Counted from the stretch's first letter, positions 1 to 8,804 are shown. The stretch is DNA of 54,676 nt from an uncultured Gemmiger sp. (GCA_944388245.1 CALXIA010000010.1:1-54676), one strand, 5' to 3'. The notes: generated from the sequence alone by a model not told the origin. Translations and numbers: made by a program.

Positions 1-1257
1 GTAGTTCACCACCGCCATGATCTGCTCCGGCGGCTCGCCCTGGGCCAGCCGGTCGGCGCAGTTGCCCCGGGTCTGCAGATCGTCGATCTCCTCCAGGCTG
101 GTGAACTTCCGGTTCACAAGCCCCAGCTCCTCCCCCTGGAAGATATAGGGGGTGCCCTGCATCAGGAACAGGCAGGTGGCCAGCATCTTGGCCGAGCGCA
201 CCCGCTTCTCCTCGCTGCCGGTATCCCCAAAGCGGGAGACGCTGCGGGGCTGGTCGTGGTTTTCCCAGAACAGGGCGTTCCAGGCCCGGCCGTCCAACCG
301 GGTCTGCCAGCGGGTCATCACCGCTTTGATGTCCGCCAGTTTCCAGCACCGGTGGGCGCTCCACTTGTCCCGCTCACCGCCGTCCACATCCATCAGGTCA
401 AACTGGAACGCCATCTTCAGCTCGCCCGCGTCAAAGCCGGCGTACTGGCAGGCCAGTTCCGGGGTGTTGCCGGCGTTCTCGCCCACTGTCAGGCAATCGT
501 AGCGGCTCAGGACCCGGCGATTCATCTCCCGCAAAAACTCGTGTACCCGCGGGCCGTTGGCGCACTGGGGCGTCGGGTCTCCGTACAGGCCGTCCGGCCG
601 CAGAGGGCCGTCGGCGTAACCGGCTTTGGAGATCAGGCTGATCACATCCATGCGGAACCCGTCGATCCCTTTTTGGAACCAGAAGTCCATCATCTCGAAC
701 ACCGCGTCCCGCACGGCCGGGTTCTCCCAGTTCAAATCCGGCTGTTCGGGGGCGAACAGATGCAGATAATACTGGCCGGTGGCCGCATCCAGGGTCCAGG
801 CCGGGCCGCCGAAATTGCCGCCCCAGTTGTTGGGCGGGCCATCGCCGGCCCCGTCCCGCCAGATGTACCAGTCCCGTTTGGGGCTGGTTTTGCTCTGCCG
901 GCTCTCGATGAACCAGGGGTGCTGGTCGGACGTGTGGTTCACCACCAGGTCCATCACCAGACGCATCCCCCGGCGATGCAGATCCGCCAGCAGGGCTTCA
1001 AAGTCCGCCATGGTGCCGAACTGCGGGTCGATGTCCCGGTAATCGCTGATGTCATAGCCGTTGTCCACCCCGGGAGAGCGGTAGATCGGGTTGAGCCAGA
1101 TGGCGTCCACCCCCAGGCGCTGCACATAGTCCAGCTTCTGCCGGATGCCCTGCAGATCGCCCACCCCGTCCCCGTTGGAATCGCAGAAGCTGCGGGGGTA
1201 GATCTGGTAGACCGCCGCCTCTTTCCACCAGGCGCGGACCGGCTGTTCCGCTTTCAT
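1..1257 (-). CDS. GH13 oligo-1,6-glucosidase / alpha-glucosidase, 3' end outside window
   Basis: Cytoplasmic glycoside hydrolase that removes glucose from short alpha-glucosides. The first 419 residues are visible; the C-terminal part lies beyond base 1. The ATG at 1255-1257 follows a GGGAGGAAAC ribosome site. GH13 motifs seen: VVNHTSDQH, then GFRMDVIS with the nucleophile near D204, VGENAG with the acid/base near E260, and ENHDQPR with D335; spacing matches Bacillus oligo-1,6-glucosidases (GH13_31). The residue after the nucleophile is Val, which in this family is linked to alpha-1,6 activity (isomaltose), whereas Ala or Thr goes with alpha-1,4. It is the last visible gene of the operon, 16 bases after pgmB. 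Isomaltose-type substrate is inference; the family is secure. Confidence 0.92.
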   Translation of the reverse strand, partial: MKAEQPVRAWWKEAAVYQIYPRSFCDSNGDGVGDLQGIRQKLDYVQRLGVDAIWLNPIYRSPGVDNGYDISDYRDIDPQFGTMADFEALLADLHRRGMRLVMDLVVNHTSDQHPWFIESRQSKTSPKRDWYIWRDGAGDGPPNNWGGNFGGPAWTLDAATGQYYLHLFAPEQPDLNWENPAVRDAVFEMMDFWFQKGIDGFRMDVISLISKAGYADGPLRPDGLYGDPTPQCANGPRVHEFLREMNRRVLSRYDCLTVGENAGNTPELACQYAGFDAGELKMAFQFDLMDVDGGERDKWSAHRCWKLADIKAVMTRWQTRLDGRAWNALFWENHDQPRSVSRFGDTGSEEKRVRSAKMLATCLFLMQGTPYIFQGEELGLVNRKFTSLEEIDDLQTRGNCADRLAQGEPPEQIMAVVNY

Positions 1258-1273
1258 GGTTCGTTTCCTCCCT

Positions 1274-1915
1274 TCAGTCCAGCAGCGCCGCCGGCAGCGC
1301 GGTCACGTCCGGCAGAGCGTAGGCGGGCGCAAAGGGCCAGTCGGCGCCGCCCACACCGGCGCAGTCCATGCCCGCCGCTCGGGCAGCCTCCAGGCCGGCG
1401 GGCGCGTCCTCCACCACCAGGCACGCCTGCGCCGGCAGGCCCAGCATCCCGGCCGCTTTGAGAAAGACCTCCGGATCGGGTTTGGAGCGGGTGATCTGGG
1501 TGCCGTCGCAGATGGCGTCGAAATAGGACACGGCCTCCAGCCGCTCCAGGATAAAGCGGGCGTTCTTGCTGGAGGAGCCCACCGCCAGCTTCAGCGAGGC
1601 CTCCCGCAGCCGGGTTAGGGCCGCGCGCACCCCGTCGGTCATGTCGGCGGGGGTCATCTGCCTCAGCAGCTGGCGATAGCGGGCGTTCTTTTCCTCCGCC
1701 ATCCGCTCCTTTTCCGCCTGGGTAAAGGTGAGCGGGCTGCCCTCCAGAATGATCTCCAGGCTCTCCATGCGGCTGACCCCCCGCAGGCGCTGGTTCACCG
1801 TCTCATCGAAGGGCGCCTGCGCCTCCCGGGCCGTCTGCTGCCAGGCCTGATAATGGAATCGGTCGGTGGAGCAGAGCACCCCGTCCAGGTCAAAGATAAT
1901 GCCTTTGTATTTCAT
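1274..1915 (-). CDS. pgmB: Beta-phosphoglucomutase (HAD family)
   Basis: Converts beta-glucose 1-phosphate, the product of inverting GH65 phosphorylases, to glucose 6-phosphate. It has 213 residues, the usual length for the family. The HAD motifs are visible: FDLDGV with the D9 nucleophile and D11, a GSSSKN motif II, KPDPEVF with the motif III lysine, and VEDAPAGLEAA motif IV. The ATG overlaps the stop of the GH65 gene upstream (ATGA), with GGAGG just before it, so the two are translationally coupled. Pairing with GH65 makes beta-phosphoglucomutase much more likely than a generic HAD phosphatase. Confidence 0.93.
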   Translation of the reverse strand: MKYKGIIFDLDGVLCSTDRFHYQAWQQTAREAQAPFDETVNQRLRGVSRMESLEIILEGSPLTFTQAEKERMAEEKNARYRQLLRQMTPADMTDGVRAALTRLREASLKLAVGSSSKNARFILERLEAVSYFDAICDGTQITRSKPDPEVFLKAAGMLGLPAQACLVVEDAPAGLEAARAAGMDCAGVGGADWPFAPAYALPDVTALPAALLD

Positions 1916-4239
1916 GCGTTTTCCTCCGCGGATTCCGGGGTGACCGGTCTCCCGTCCACCAGAACGGTGATGGCATTGCCGCTCAGCCGTTTGAGTTGTA
2001 TGCCAGTTTCATGGTCCAGCCGCACCGCCAGCCGCGTGCCACGCCACGCAACGGCAAATTCCAGGCTCTTCCAGCTGGCCGGCAGATGGTTTTCCAGCAC
2101 AAGCTGGCCGCCCTCCCAGCGCAGGCCGGCAAAGCCGCAAACCGCGCACTGCCAGCTATTGCCCATCGAAGCGCTGTGGATGCCCTCGTCCGACGAGGTG
2201 GGATTCGGCCCCAGATCGATGGCGATGGCGTGGCGGTACAGCTCCAGCGCCATGTCGTCCAGCCCCATCCAGGCCGCCAGCACGCAGTGCTGGCCATGGC
2301 TCAAGGAGGAGTCGTGCAGGGTGCGGGATTCGTAGAACAAAAAGTTCCGGCGGCGGGTCTCCGGATCGAACAGATCGGGCATCACCCGCAGCAGCATCAC
2401 CAGGTCGGCCTGCTTGGAGACCATCAGCTGGTTCATCTGGGCGGGGCTGTAATCCTCGTAGATGGAGGATACCCCCTGCTGCGCCTTGTACCGGGTCAGA
2501 TCCACCCGGGTCAGGCTCAGATACTGGTCGTTCTGCGGCACCAGGCCGTCCTCGGCGCGGGGGCCGGGCTGATACAGCTTGCCGCGCTTTTCGTCAAACT
2601 CCGCCGCCAGCGCCCGCAGGTCATGCCGCTGGCCCAGGGTCGCCCAGGCGACCGGCCAGGCCTGGGGCATTTGCCCGATCACCAGGCTGGCGACCCGCAG
2701 ATTCTCCGCCGCTAGATAGTTGGTGAAGGCGTTGTTGTCCACGTGTTCCTTGTACTCGTCCGGCCCGATCACGTTGCAGATCTCGTAGCGGCCAGCGTCC
2801 GGTTTCCACTCCAGCCGGCTTTCCCAGAACCGGGCGGTTTCCACCAGCAGTTCACAGCCGCACCGCTCCATAAAATCGTCGTCGCCGGTGGCCTGGTAGT
2901 AGAGCCAGACGCCCCAGGCCACGTCGGCGGTGATGTGGTGCTCCAGCATGCCGGTCAGGATCGGGATACTCTGGCCGGTGACCACGTCGGCCGCGCCGAA
3001 CAGCGGGGTTACCTCCCCGTCGGACAGCCAGGCGCTCTCCCAGGGGAACATGGCGCCCTGCCAGTTGTTTTCCCGTGCTTTGCGGAAGGCCCCCGGCAGG
3101 CTGCGCCAGCGGTATTCCAGCAGGGTGCGGGCGGCGGCGGGGTCGGTCAGCAGGTAGTGGGGCAGCAGGAACATCTCGGTGTCCCAGAACGAGTGGCCCT
3201 TATAGCCCTCGCCGGTCATCCCCTTGGCGCCGATGCCCACCCGGGAATCGTCCCGCTTGATCATGATGTTCAGGTGATACAAAGCAAAGCGCAACCCCAG
3301 CTGGTCCATGGGGTCGGGGCTGTCCACCCGCACGTCGGTCTGGTCCCAGTACTCCGCCCAGCGGGCGGCGGATTCCGCCAGCAGCGTTTCATAGCTGCCG
3401 GTCCGCGCCTTGCGCAGAATCTCCAGCCCCGCGGCGGTGACCAGTTCCCCGTCCTTCGCCCCGTCCAGCTGGCCAAACTCCGCGAACATCCGGTCGCGTC
3501 CGGTGGAATAGCAGGCGATTTTGTCCATCCGCAGCGTCCGGCCGGCCTCCAGCCGGAAGCACACCCGCTGCACAAAGCGGCGGCGCTCCATCACCGGCAG
3601 GCTGTGGTCCGGCTGCTGGGAAAAGCGGTGGACGCAGTGCACCGTGACCGGAATGTCCGACTGGTTGGTGCGGGTGGCCAGCTGCAAAATCTCCCCGTCC
3701 ACCAGCCGCTTTTCCCCTTCGGTGCAGTGCTGCGAGCCGGTGTTGGTCACGCGGCCGCAGATGCCGCTCTCCAGCCGGATCTCCACCGGCCCGTCCAGGC
3801 TGGTGATCTCGGTGCAGAAGGCGGCCAGATGTTCCTGCGCCAGCGAGACAAACCGGCGAAAGCGCAGGTTCAGTCGCGCGCCCGCCGGGCTGGTCCAGCA
3901 GAGGGTGCGCTCCACCTCGCCGGTGCGCAGATCCAGCTGCCGGCGATAGTGTTCCAGCCGGCCGGTCTCCATCGAGAACCGCTCTCCGTTTACAAAAAGC
4001 CGCAGTTCGGTCACGTCGGGCAGATTGGGCAGTTCGGTCACCTCGTCCGGCAGCGCTTTGTTGAAGGTGCCGGTGATAAAGGCCCCGCGGCGCTGGCCTA
4101 CGTAGTCTTCCTCCAGCGCGTCGCGCAGGTTGATGTATCCGTTTCCCTGCGCGAAGATGGATTCGCATTTGGCGATATGGAGGGCGTCAAACGCGTCCTC
4201 CACCACGACCCAGCCCAGCGGCTGTGCGTCATAGTTCAT
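1912..4239 (-). CDS. GH65 disaccharide phosphorylase (maltose/kojibiose/nigerose type)
   Basis: Cytoplasmic inverting phosphorylase that splits an alpha-glucosyl disaccharide with phosphate into beta-glucose 1-phosphate and glucose. It has 775 residues, typical for GH65: an N-terminal beta-sandwich, then an (alpha/alpha)6 barrel. Seen in the barrel are FWDTEMFLLP, the NWQGAMFPWES segment and VIGPDEYKEHVDNNA, in which the Glu near residue 494 is the expected general acid. The ATG at 4237-4239 follows GAGGAGGAAG. It shares an operon with sugar ABC genes and pgmB, which supports phosphorolysis. Whether the substrate is maltose, kojibiose, nigerose or trehalose cannot be decided from motifs alone; the neighbouring alpha-1,6-type glucosidase hints at mixed alpha-glucosides. 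Confidence 0.9.
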   Translation of the reverse strand: MNYDAQPLGWVVVEDAFDALHIAKCESIFAQGNGYINLRDALEEDYVGQRRGAFITGTFNKALPDEVTELPNLPDVTELRLFVNGERFSMETGRLEHYRRQLDLRTGEVERTLCWTSPAGARLNLRFRRFVSLAQEHLAAFCTEITSLDGPVEIRLESGICGRVTNTGSQHCTEGEKRLVDGEILQLATRTNQSDIPVTVHCVHRFSQQPDHSLPVMERRRFVQRVCFRLEAGRTLRMDKIACYSTGRDRMFAEFGQLDGAKDGELVTAAGLEILRKARTGSYETLLAESAARWAEYWDQTDVRVDSPDPMDQLGLRFALYHLNIMIKRDDSRVGIGAKGMTGEGYKGHSFWDTEMFLLPHYLLTDPAAARTLLEYRWRSLPGAFRKARENNWQGAMFPWESAWLSDGEVTPLFGAADVVTGQSIPILTGMLEHHITADVAWGVWLYYQATGDDDFMERCGCELLVETARFWESRLEWKPDAGRYEICNVIGPDEYKEHVDNNAFTNYLAAENLRVASLVIGQMPQAWPVAWATLGQRHDLRALAAEFDEKRGKLYQPGPRAEDGLVPQNDQYLSLTRVDLTRYKAQQGVSSIYEDYSPAQMNQLMVSKQADLVMLLRVMPDLFDPETRRRNFLFYESRTLHDSSLSHGQHCVLAAWMGLDDMALELYRHAIAIDLGPNPTSSDEGIHSASMGNSWQCAVCGFAGLRWEGGQLVLENHLPASWKSLEFAVAWRGTRLAVRLDHETGIQLKRLSGNAITVLVDGRPVTPESAEENA

Positions 4240-4287
4240 TGTTTCTTCCTCCTCGATGTTTGGAAAAAGGGGGATGGGCGGGGGCGA

Positions 4288-5121
4288 TCATCCCTTTATG
4301 CCGGTGGCCGCCACACTGGCCTGCACCTGCTCCTGGGCGAACACATACAGCAGGATGCCCGGCAGGATGACGATGGTGAGCGCGGCGAACAGGTTGGTAT
4401 AGTTGTAGGAAAATTCGCTGGTGAAGAAGGAGAGGGCGATGGGCAGCGTGCGCTGGGAATCCGAATGGGTCAGCAGGGAGGCGAAATAGTATTCGTTCCA
4501 GTTGCCCAGGAACATCAGGATGCCCGCCGTGGACAGCGCGCTCTTCGCCAGCGGCAGATTGATCAGCAAAAAGGTGCGCATAAAGCCCGCGCCGTCGATG
4601 ATGGCGGCTTCATCCAGGCTTTTGGGGATCGCCATGAAGCCCGCTTTCAGCACGAAGATGGACATGGCCATACCGGCGGACAGATACACCAGGGTGACGC
4701 CCCAGATGCTGTCGAACAGGCCCAGATCGCTGATCAGCGAGAAGATGGGCTGGGATTTACTGTGACCGGGCACCAGCAGGGTGATGGTGAACAGCACGAA
4801 CAGCAGCCGGCGGCCCGGGAAGTTGAACTTTGCGATGACATACGCCCCCATGGCGTAAAAGAACAGGGACACCAGGGTGGAGATCCCCGCCGCCAGCAGC
4901 GAGTTCAGAAAATAGATCGGGAAACTGTAGTTCTGGAACAGGTGGATGAACGCGTCCAGGGAGAAGGAGGTGGGCAGCGCCAGGGGCGAGGTGAGGATCT
5001 CGCCGTTGGTCTTGAACGAGGACATGATCACCCACAGGATGGGAAAGACCGACAGCACGATTACCACCAGTTCGACGAAATACATCAGCGCCTGCGAGGC
5101 GCCCTTTTTCACAAGTTTCAT
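4288..5121 (-). CDS. CUT1 sugar ABC transporter permease, MalG type
   Basis: Inner-membrane permease of an alpha-glucoside importer, 277 residues with about six membrane segments. The second half carries the EAA loop that docks the ATPase (LDEAAIIDGAGFMRTF, followed by INLPLAKSAL), and the protein ends in the MalG-like KG tail. I chose the ATG at 5119-5121 because GAGGTG lies 6 bases upstream; a GTG nine bases earlier is also in frame. The gap to the MalF-type gene is 10 bases. No ATPase gene lies in the visible operon, so a shared MsmK/MalK-type ATPase encoded elsewhere is assumed, as is common in Firmicutes. Confidence 0.9.
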   Translation of the reverse strand: MKLVKKGASQALMYFVELVVIVLSVFPILWVIMSSFKTNGEILTSPLALPTSFSLDAFIHLFQNYSFPIYFLNSLLAAGISTLVSLFFYAMGAYVIAKFNFPGRRLLFVLFTITLLVPGHSKSQPIFSLISDLGLFDSIWGVTLVYLSAGMAMSIFVLKAGFMAIPKSLDEAAIIDGAGFMRTFLLINLPLAKSALSTAGILMFLGNWNEYYFASLLTHSDSQRTLPIALSFFTSEFSYNYTNLFAALTIVILPGILLYVFAQEQVQASVAATGIKG

Positions 5122-5131
5122 GCGCGTCACC

Positions 5132-6043
5132 TCAATAGTCGGTCTCGTCCATGCGGAAGAGACGGTTGACTACCCACAGGATCACCAGCCCGATCAGGAA
5201 CATCAGCACGCCCACCGCGTTGGCGTATCCGTAGCGGTAGTCGGTGATGGCGTTCACCAGCAGGATCGGCAGGCTCACGGTCTGGTAGTCCGGGCCGCCG
5301 GCGGTGGTCAGCGCGATCTGCTCGTACATGGCGATCCGGGAGGTCAGCGAACAGATGATGCTGGTGCCGATGGCCGAGCGGCACAGCGGCAGGTGCACGT
5401 AGCGGATCAGCTGCCAGCCGGTGGCGCCGTCGATGTGGGCGGCCTCGGTCAGCTCCTGCGGGATGTTGAGCAGGTCCCCCAGCACGATCAGGGTCACGAT
5501 CACGGCGTAGAACAGCCAGGTAAAGGTGACCGACCAGAACGCCCAGGGCGACACATAGAACCAGTCCACGCTGAAATCCGGGTTGAAGATCCGGATCAGG
5601 CTGTTCAGGATCCCGATATCGTCGTTGAAGATAAACCGGTAGATCATGGCCCAGGCGGCGGCGCTGATCACGTTGGGGATCATGTAGACCGCCCGGGTCA
5701 GCTTCCAGCCGCGGGGGCGATGGAACAGCACGAAGGCCACCAGGGTGCCGAATCCCACATGCAGTGTCATGGCGATGACGCACCACCAGAACAGGTTTTT
5801 CAGGCTGGTCAGGAAGGAATGGCTGGTAAACAGGTTGATGTAGTTGCGGATGCCGTTGAAGCTGGGGGCGTTAAAGCCGTCCCACTGGGTGAAGGATGTG
5901 GCGAACACCTCCACGATGGGCACCACATAGAACATGGCGAAGATCAGGACGGTGGGCAGCAAAAACAGATAGATCCACTTGTAGTTGGCCCGCTGCAGCC
6001 GGCTGGACCTGTACCGGGCCGACCGTTTTCCTTTTGCTTCCAA
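5132..6043 (-). CDS. CUT1 sugar ABC transporter permease, MalF type (TTG start)
   Basis: Partner permease, about 303 residues with six predicted membrane helices. The first is YLFLLPTVLIFAMFYVVPIV, and the EAA loop reads LTEAAHIDGATGWQLIRYVHLPLCRSAI. The frame is open upstream to 6118, but those codons run through a GC hairpin and have no ribosome site. The best start is the TTG at 6041-6043, preceded by AAGGAGGG at 6053-6060. It lies 100 bases after the solute-binding protein gene, separated from it by the hairpin at 6074-6114. Confidence 0.87.
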   Translation of the reverse strand: MEAKGKRSARYRSSRLQRANYKWIYLFLLPTVLIFAMFYVVPIVEVFATSFTQWDGFNAPSFNGIRNYINLFTSHSFLTSLKNLFWWCVIAMTLHVGFGTLVAFVLFHRPRGWKLTRAVYMIPNVISAAAWAMIYRFIFNDDIGILNSLIRIFNPDFSVDWFYVSPWAFWSVTFTWLFYAVIVTLIVLGDLLNIPQELTEAAHIDGATGWQLIRYVHLPLCRSAIGTSIICSLTSRIAMYEQIALTTAGGPDYQTVSLPILLVNAITDYRYGYANAVGVLMFLIGLVILWVVNRLFRMDETDY

Positions 6044-6052
6044 AGCGCGGGT

Positions 6053-6060
6053 CCCTCCTT
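6053..6060 (-). promoter_or_regulatory. Shine-Dalgarno that decides the TTG start of the MalF-type permease
   Basis: On the minus strand this reads AAGGAGGG, nine bases before TTG at 6041-6043. Candidate starts further upstream have no such site, so it fixes the start. Confidence 0.75.
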
Positions 6061-6073
6061 TCACAAAACAGAA

Positions 6074-6114
6074 GCGGCGCGCCGCCCGGCCGATGCCGGA
6101 ATACGGCGCGCCGC
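6074..6114 (-). terminator. Intra-operon hairpin (attenuator or mRNA stabiliser) between binding-protein and permease genes
   Basis: Perfect 11-bp arms GCGGCGCGCCG (6074-6084) and its complement (6104-6114), with a nested CCGGC/GCCGG stem inside. On the minus strand the stem is followed only by a loose T-rich stretch, so partial termination or protection of the upstream message is more likely than a full stop. Such stems after malE-like genes commonly let binding protein exceed permease; that role is inferred here. Confidence 0.65.
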
Positions 6115-6143
6115 GCAAAACTTACATGTGTACAGCCGCGGGT

Positions 6144-7496
6144 TTATTCAGCGGTGGCCTCGGTGGCAGCCTGCGTCATGCGCTGGGCAAAGTCCTCCGG
6201 GGTGAAGGTGCCGTCCGCCAGGCTGGGCAGCAGCATGCCGAAGTCCGAGTTGGCGACGGAGGAGGGGATCACGTCCAGGATGCAGGGCACAAAGACCGCG
6301 TCCGCCGTGGTGTCAGCGGCCAGATCGGCCAGCACCTGGGTCTTGCTCTGCTCTTCCTTGAAGCCGTCGGAATAGGTCAGGCCGGGGGCGTCGCCGCCTT
6401 CCGCCAGCAGGTAGGCCTCGATCTCCTCGGGGCTGTTGATGAACTCCAGGAAAGCCAGGGCCAGTTCGATCTCCTCGGGAGAGGCGCTGGCGCTGATGAA
6501 CCATTCGCCGTAGGTGGCGGTGTTCGCGATGCCCACCTGGCCCGGGAACAGCGCGGCGCGAACGTCGGCGCCGTCAAAGCCGTTGCTCCAGTTGGCGGAG
6601 TTGGTGGAGGCGAAGTCGGCCGACATCCAGGGGCCGTTGGAGATCAGGGCCGCCTGGTTGCTCATGAAGGAGTTGGCGGCGTCCGCGTAGGTGGCGCCGA
6701 TGGAGTTGGGGGCCGCGTTGTTCTGCAGCAGCTGCTGCAGGGTGCCGATGGCGTTGAGGAAAGCGGGCTCGCTGAAGTCCACGATGCGGTTCTCCACGCC
6801 GGACTGCAGCCACTCGATGCCGCCTTCCTCGTTCGCGATGGCGGCGGTCAGGAACAGGGCGGCGACCCAGCCGTTCTCCGCGGTGGAGAAGGCGATCTTC
6901 TGGTCGCCCATGGCGGTGATGAACTCATCCATGGTCATGGCGCTCAGGTCCTCCTGGGTATCCCACAGCGCCGAGTTCCAGAAAAACCCGGTGGGGCGAA
7001 CGGTGGCCAGCGGCATGCTGTAGACCGCGCCGCTCTCGTCGGTGCAGAAGGCCAGGCCGTCCGGCATCAGGCGGGCTTTCAGATCGGGGTGCTCGTCCAG
7101 CCAGCCGCTCAGGTCATAGGCCAGGCCGTTGGGGTAGACCACGTTGGACAACCAGTCCACGTCGCCGGATTGCACCAGCACCGGCAGCTCGCCCTGCTGG
7201 GCCAGCATCTTCATCTGGTCCAGGAAGGTGTCCTGGGGCACGCTCTCCAGGGTGATGTGGTACTGGCCCTCATAGGCGGCGTTGAACCGCTCGACCTGCG
7301 GCTCAAAGAACACAGCGCCCACATTCTCGCCGGTCTTGTAGGACGGAATGGTGACCTCCACCACGCCGGCGCTGCTGCCGGACGCGGCAGCCGAACCGGG
7401 GGTGCTGGCGCTGCTGGGGGCGGAATTGCAGCCCGCGAGGGTCGCTGCCAGAAGGGCGCCGGCCATGACCCCGGCAAACAAACGAGTCTTCTTCAT
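6144..7496 (-). CDS. Sugar ABC transporter solute-binding lipoprotein
   Basis: Captures the sugar outside the cell and delivers it to the CUT1 permeases. 450 residues. A signal peptide MKKTRLFAGVMAGALLA ends in a lipobox LAGC, so the mature protein is lipid-anchored; an Ala/Ser/Gly-rich linker follows the Cys. Family 1 features include the NGLAYDLSGWLDEHPDL and PEEIEAYLLAEGG regions. The ATG at 7494-7496 is chosen because AAGGAGGACAAC precedes it and the signal peptide begins there; an upstream in-frame ATG would add seven residues ahead of the signal. It is the first gene of the alpha-glucoside operon, downstream of two LacI operators. Confidence 0.92.
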   Translation of the reverse strand: MKKTRLFAGVMAGALLAATLAGCNSAPSSASTPGSAAASGSSAGVVEVTIPSYKTGENVGAVFFEPQVERFNAAYEGQYHITLESVPQDTFLDQMKMLAQQGELPVLVQSGDVDWLSNVVYPNGLAYDLSGWLDEHPDLKARLMPDGLAFCTDESGAVYSMPLATVRPTGFFWNSALWDTQEDLSAMTMDEFITAMGDQKIAFSTAENGWVAALFLTAAIANEEGGIEWLQSGVENRIVDFSEPAFLNAIGTLQQLLQNNAAPNSIGATYADAANSFMSNQAALISNGPWMSADFASTNSANWSNGFDGADVRAALFPGQVGIANTATYGEWFISASASPEEIELALAFLEFINSPEEIEAYLLAEGGDAPGLTYSDGFKEEQSKTQVLADLAADTTADAVFVPCILDVIPSSVANSDFGMLLPSLADGTFTPEDFAQRMTQAATEATAE

Positions 7497-7601
7497 GTTG
7501 TCCTCCTTTTTTGTCACTTGCCTCTATCAAAACGACGGATGCCGTTTCGTGCGAAAAAAATTGTTGCCGACCGGGCGGTTCCGGGCCGTTTCAATCGGTT
7601 T

Positions 7602-7615
7602 CAAAAACGTTTTCG
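7602..7615. promoter_or_regulatory. LacI-family operator, copy 1 (imperfect)
   Basis: CAAAAACGTTTTCG with a 10-bp perfect core AAAACGTTTT at 7604-7613. It is the same motif as three further copies at 7692, 8805 and 8897. It lies about 105 bases before the binding-protein start and is probably the operator of the transport operon. Confidence 0.75.
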
Positions 7616-7644
7616 GGCTTGGCGTAAAAAATTTTCTTGGAACT

Positions 7645-7675
7645 GCGCCGGTACCGGGAGGAAACCCGTACCGCG
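7645..7675 (-). terminator. Hairpin after the LacI gene, possible weak terminator
   Basis: GCGCCGGTACCGGG pairs with CCCGTACCGCGC with one bulge around an AGGAAA loop. On the minus strand a T run occurs only about 15 bases later, so it is not a classical terminator. It separates lacI from the transport operon, between two operators. No clear -35/-10 pair for the transport operon was found in 7497-7741. Confidence 0.35.
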
Positions 7676-7691
7676 CTGCGTCCGAAGAAAT

Positions 7692-7705
7692 CAAAAACGT
7701 TTTTG
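7692..7705. promoter_or_regulatory. LacI-family operator, copy 2
   Basis: Perfect 14-bp palindrome CAAAAACGTTTTTG in the gap between the LacI gene and the transport operon, 36 bases after the regulator's stop codon. It is about 88 bases from copy 1, so a looped repressor tetramer bridging copies is possible. Confidence 0.8.
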
Positions 7706-7741
7706 GAACCGGCAAAAGAAAAGGCCGTTTCCGCCCGCCGC

Positions 7742-8767
7742 TTACCAGGCGGGCGGAGCCACGCTGTCCTTTATCGAAAGGGTATGCGGCAGAACCAGCC
7801 GCTGGGTCTGCCGTTTGCCGTCCAGCATATCCATCAGGAGATGGGCCGCCTCGTACCCCTTCATTCGGATGTTCTGGTCGATGGTGGTGATGCGCGGATC
7901 GGTGAACTCGGTCACATCCAGCCCGTCGTATCCCACTACGGAATAATCGCGGGGCACCTTGTACCCCAGGCTTTTGATGGCCTCGATCGCGCCGATGGCC
8001 AGCATATCGCTCATGCACAGGAAGGCGGTGACCCCCTTGGGGTCATGGGTCTGCAGATAACTGCGCACCCCTTCGTAGGCCTCTTCCCGCAGGAAATTGG
8101 TGTAGATGATCTGGTCGTGGGTCAGCGGAAGCCCGTTGCGCTGCATCGCCTGATGCGCGCCCGCCAGCCGCTCCATGCTCACCATGGCCTCCTTGCGGCC
8201 GTGTACCAGCACGATGCGCCGGTGCCCCTGATCGATCAGGTACTGGGTCAGTTCGTCAAAGGCGGCGATGTGGTCCAGGGTGACGTTGCTCACATTCGGC
8301 CCCTTTACCTGGGTATCGATGGTGACGCAGGGCGGGCTGCCCGCCGGGAATCCCTCGCAATAGGGATCGGTGGTTTTCAGCCCCAGCAGCACCGCGCCGC
8401 TGAGATTGTGCTCATAACAAAGCTGCTCGTAGCTTTTCTGGTGCTGGATCTCGGAGTTGATGATGTGCATGGAGAGTTCTACCCCCCGCTCCAGCGCGAA
8501 CTGGTAGCAGCCCTTCATCAGCATCGTCTCAAAGTGGTTGAACATCTTTTCTTCCAGAAAGCCGGAAACGATCAGCGCGATGCGGCGGGCGTGCTTGCTG
8601 GAAAGGCTGCGGGCCACCAGGTTCGGGTGGTACCCCAGTTCCCGTGCGGTGCGGATGATCCGCTGACGGGTGTTTTCGTTTACGTCCGCGTAGTTGTTCA
8701 GCGCCCGGGAGACCGTGCCCACCGTAACGCCGGCGGCTTTTGCCACATCCTGTATGGTCACGGACAT
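7742..8767 (-). CDS. LacI-family repressor of the alpha-glucoside operon
   Basis: DNA-binding repressor that should release DNA when a sugar ligand is bound. 341 residues from the ATG at 8765-8767. The N-terminus is the LacI helix-turn-helix (VTIQDVAKAAGVTVGTVSRA), followed by the hinge (ELGYHPNLVARSLSS) and a periplasmic-binding-protein-like effector domain. An in-frame GTG at 8800 would add 11 residues unlike the family. It is transcribed with the transport operon downstream, has its own sigma-A promoter at 8832-8860, and has palindromes CAAAAACGTTTTTG on both sides of the gene, so it very probably represses itself and the transport genes. The ligand is not known. Confidence 0.93.
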   Translation of the reverse strand: MSVTIQDVAKAAGVTVGTVSRALNNYADVNENTRQRIIRTARELGYHPNLVARSLSSKHARRIALIVSGFLEEKMFNHFETMLMKGCYQFALERGVELSMHIINSEIQHQKSYEQLCYEHNLSGAVLLGLKTTDPYCEGFPAGSPPCVTIDTQVKGPNVSNVTLDHIAAFDELTQYLIDQGHRRIVLVHGRKEAMVSMERLAGAHQAMQRNGLPLTHDQIIYTNFLREEAYEGVRSYLQTHDPKGVTAFLCMSDMLAIGAIEAIKSLGYKVPRDYSVVGYDGLDVTEFTDPRITTIDQNIRMKGYEAAHLLMDMLDGKRQTQRLVLPHTLSIKDSVAPPAW

Positions 8768-8804
8768 CCCGGCACCCCCGCTCTTTTTTGAGGAAGTCAC
8801 GAAT

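Noticed and set aside
2743-5169. An 808-codon plus-strand frame opposite GH65 and the MalG-type permease
   Set aside because: Low-complexity antisense translation of conserved genes.
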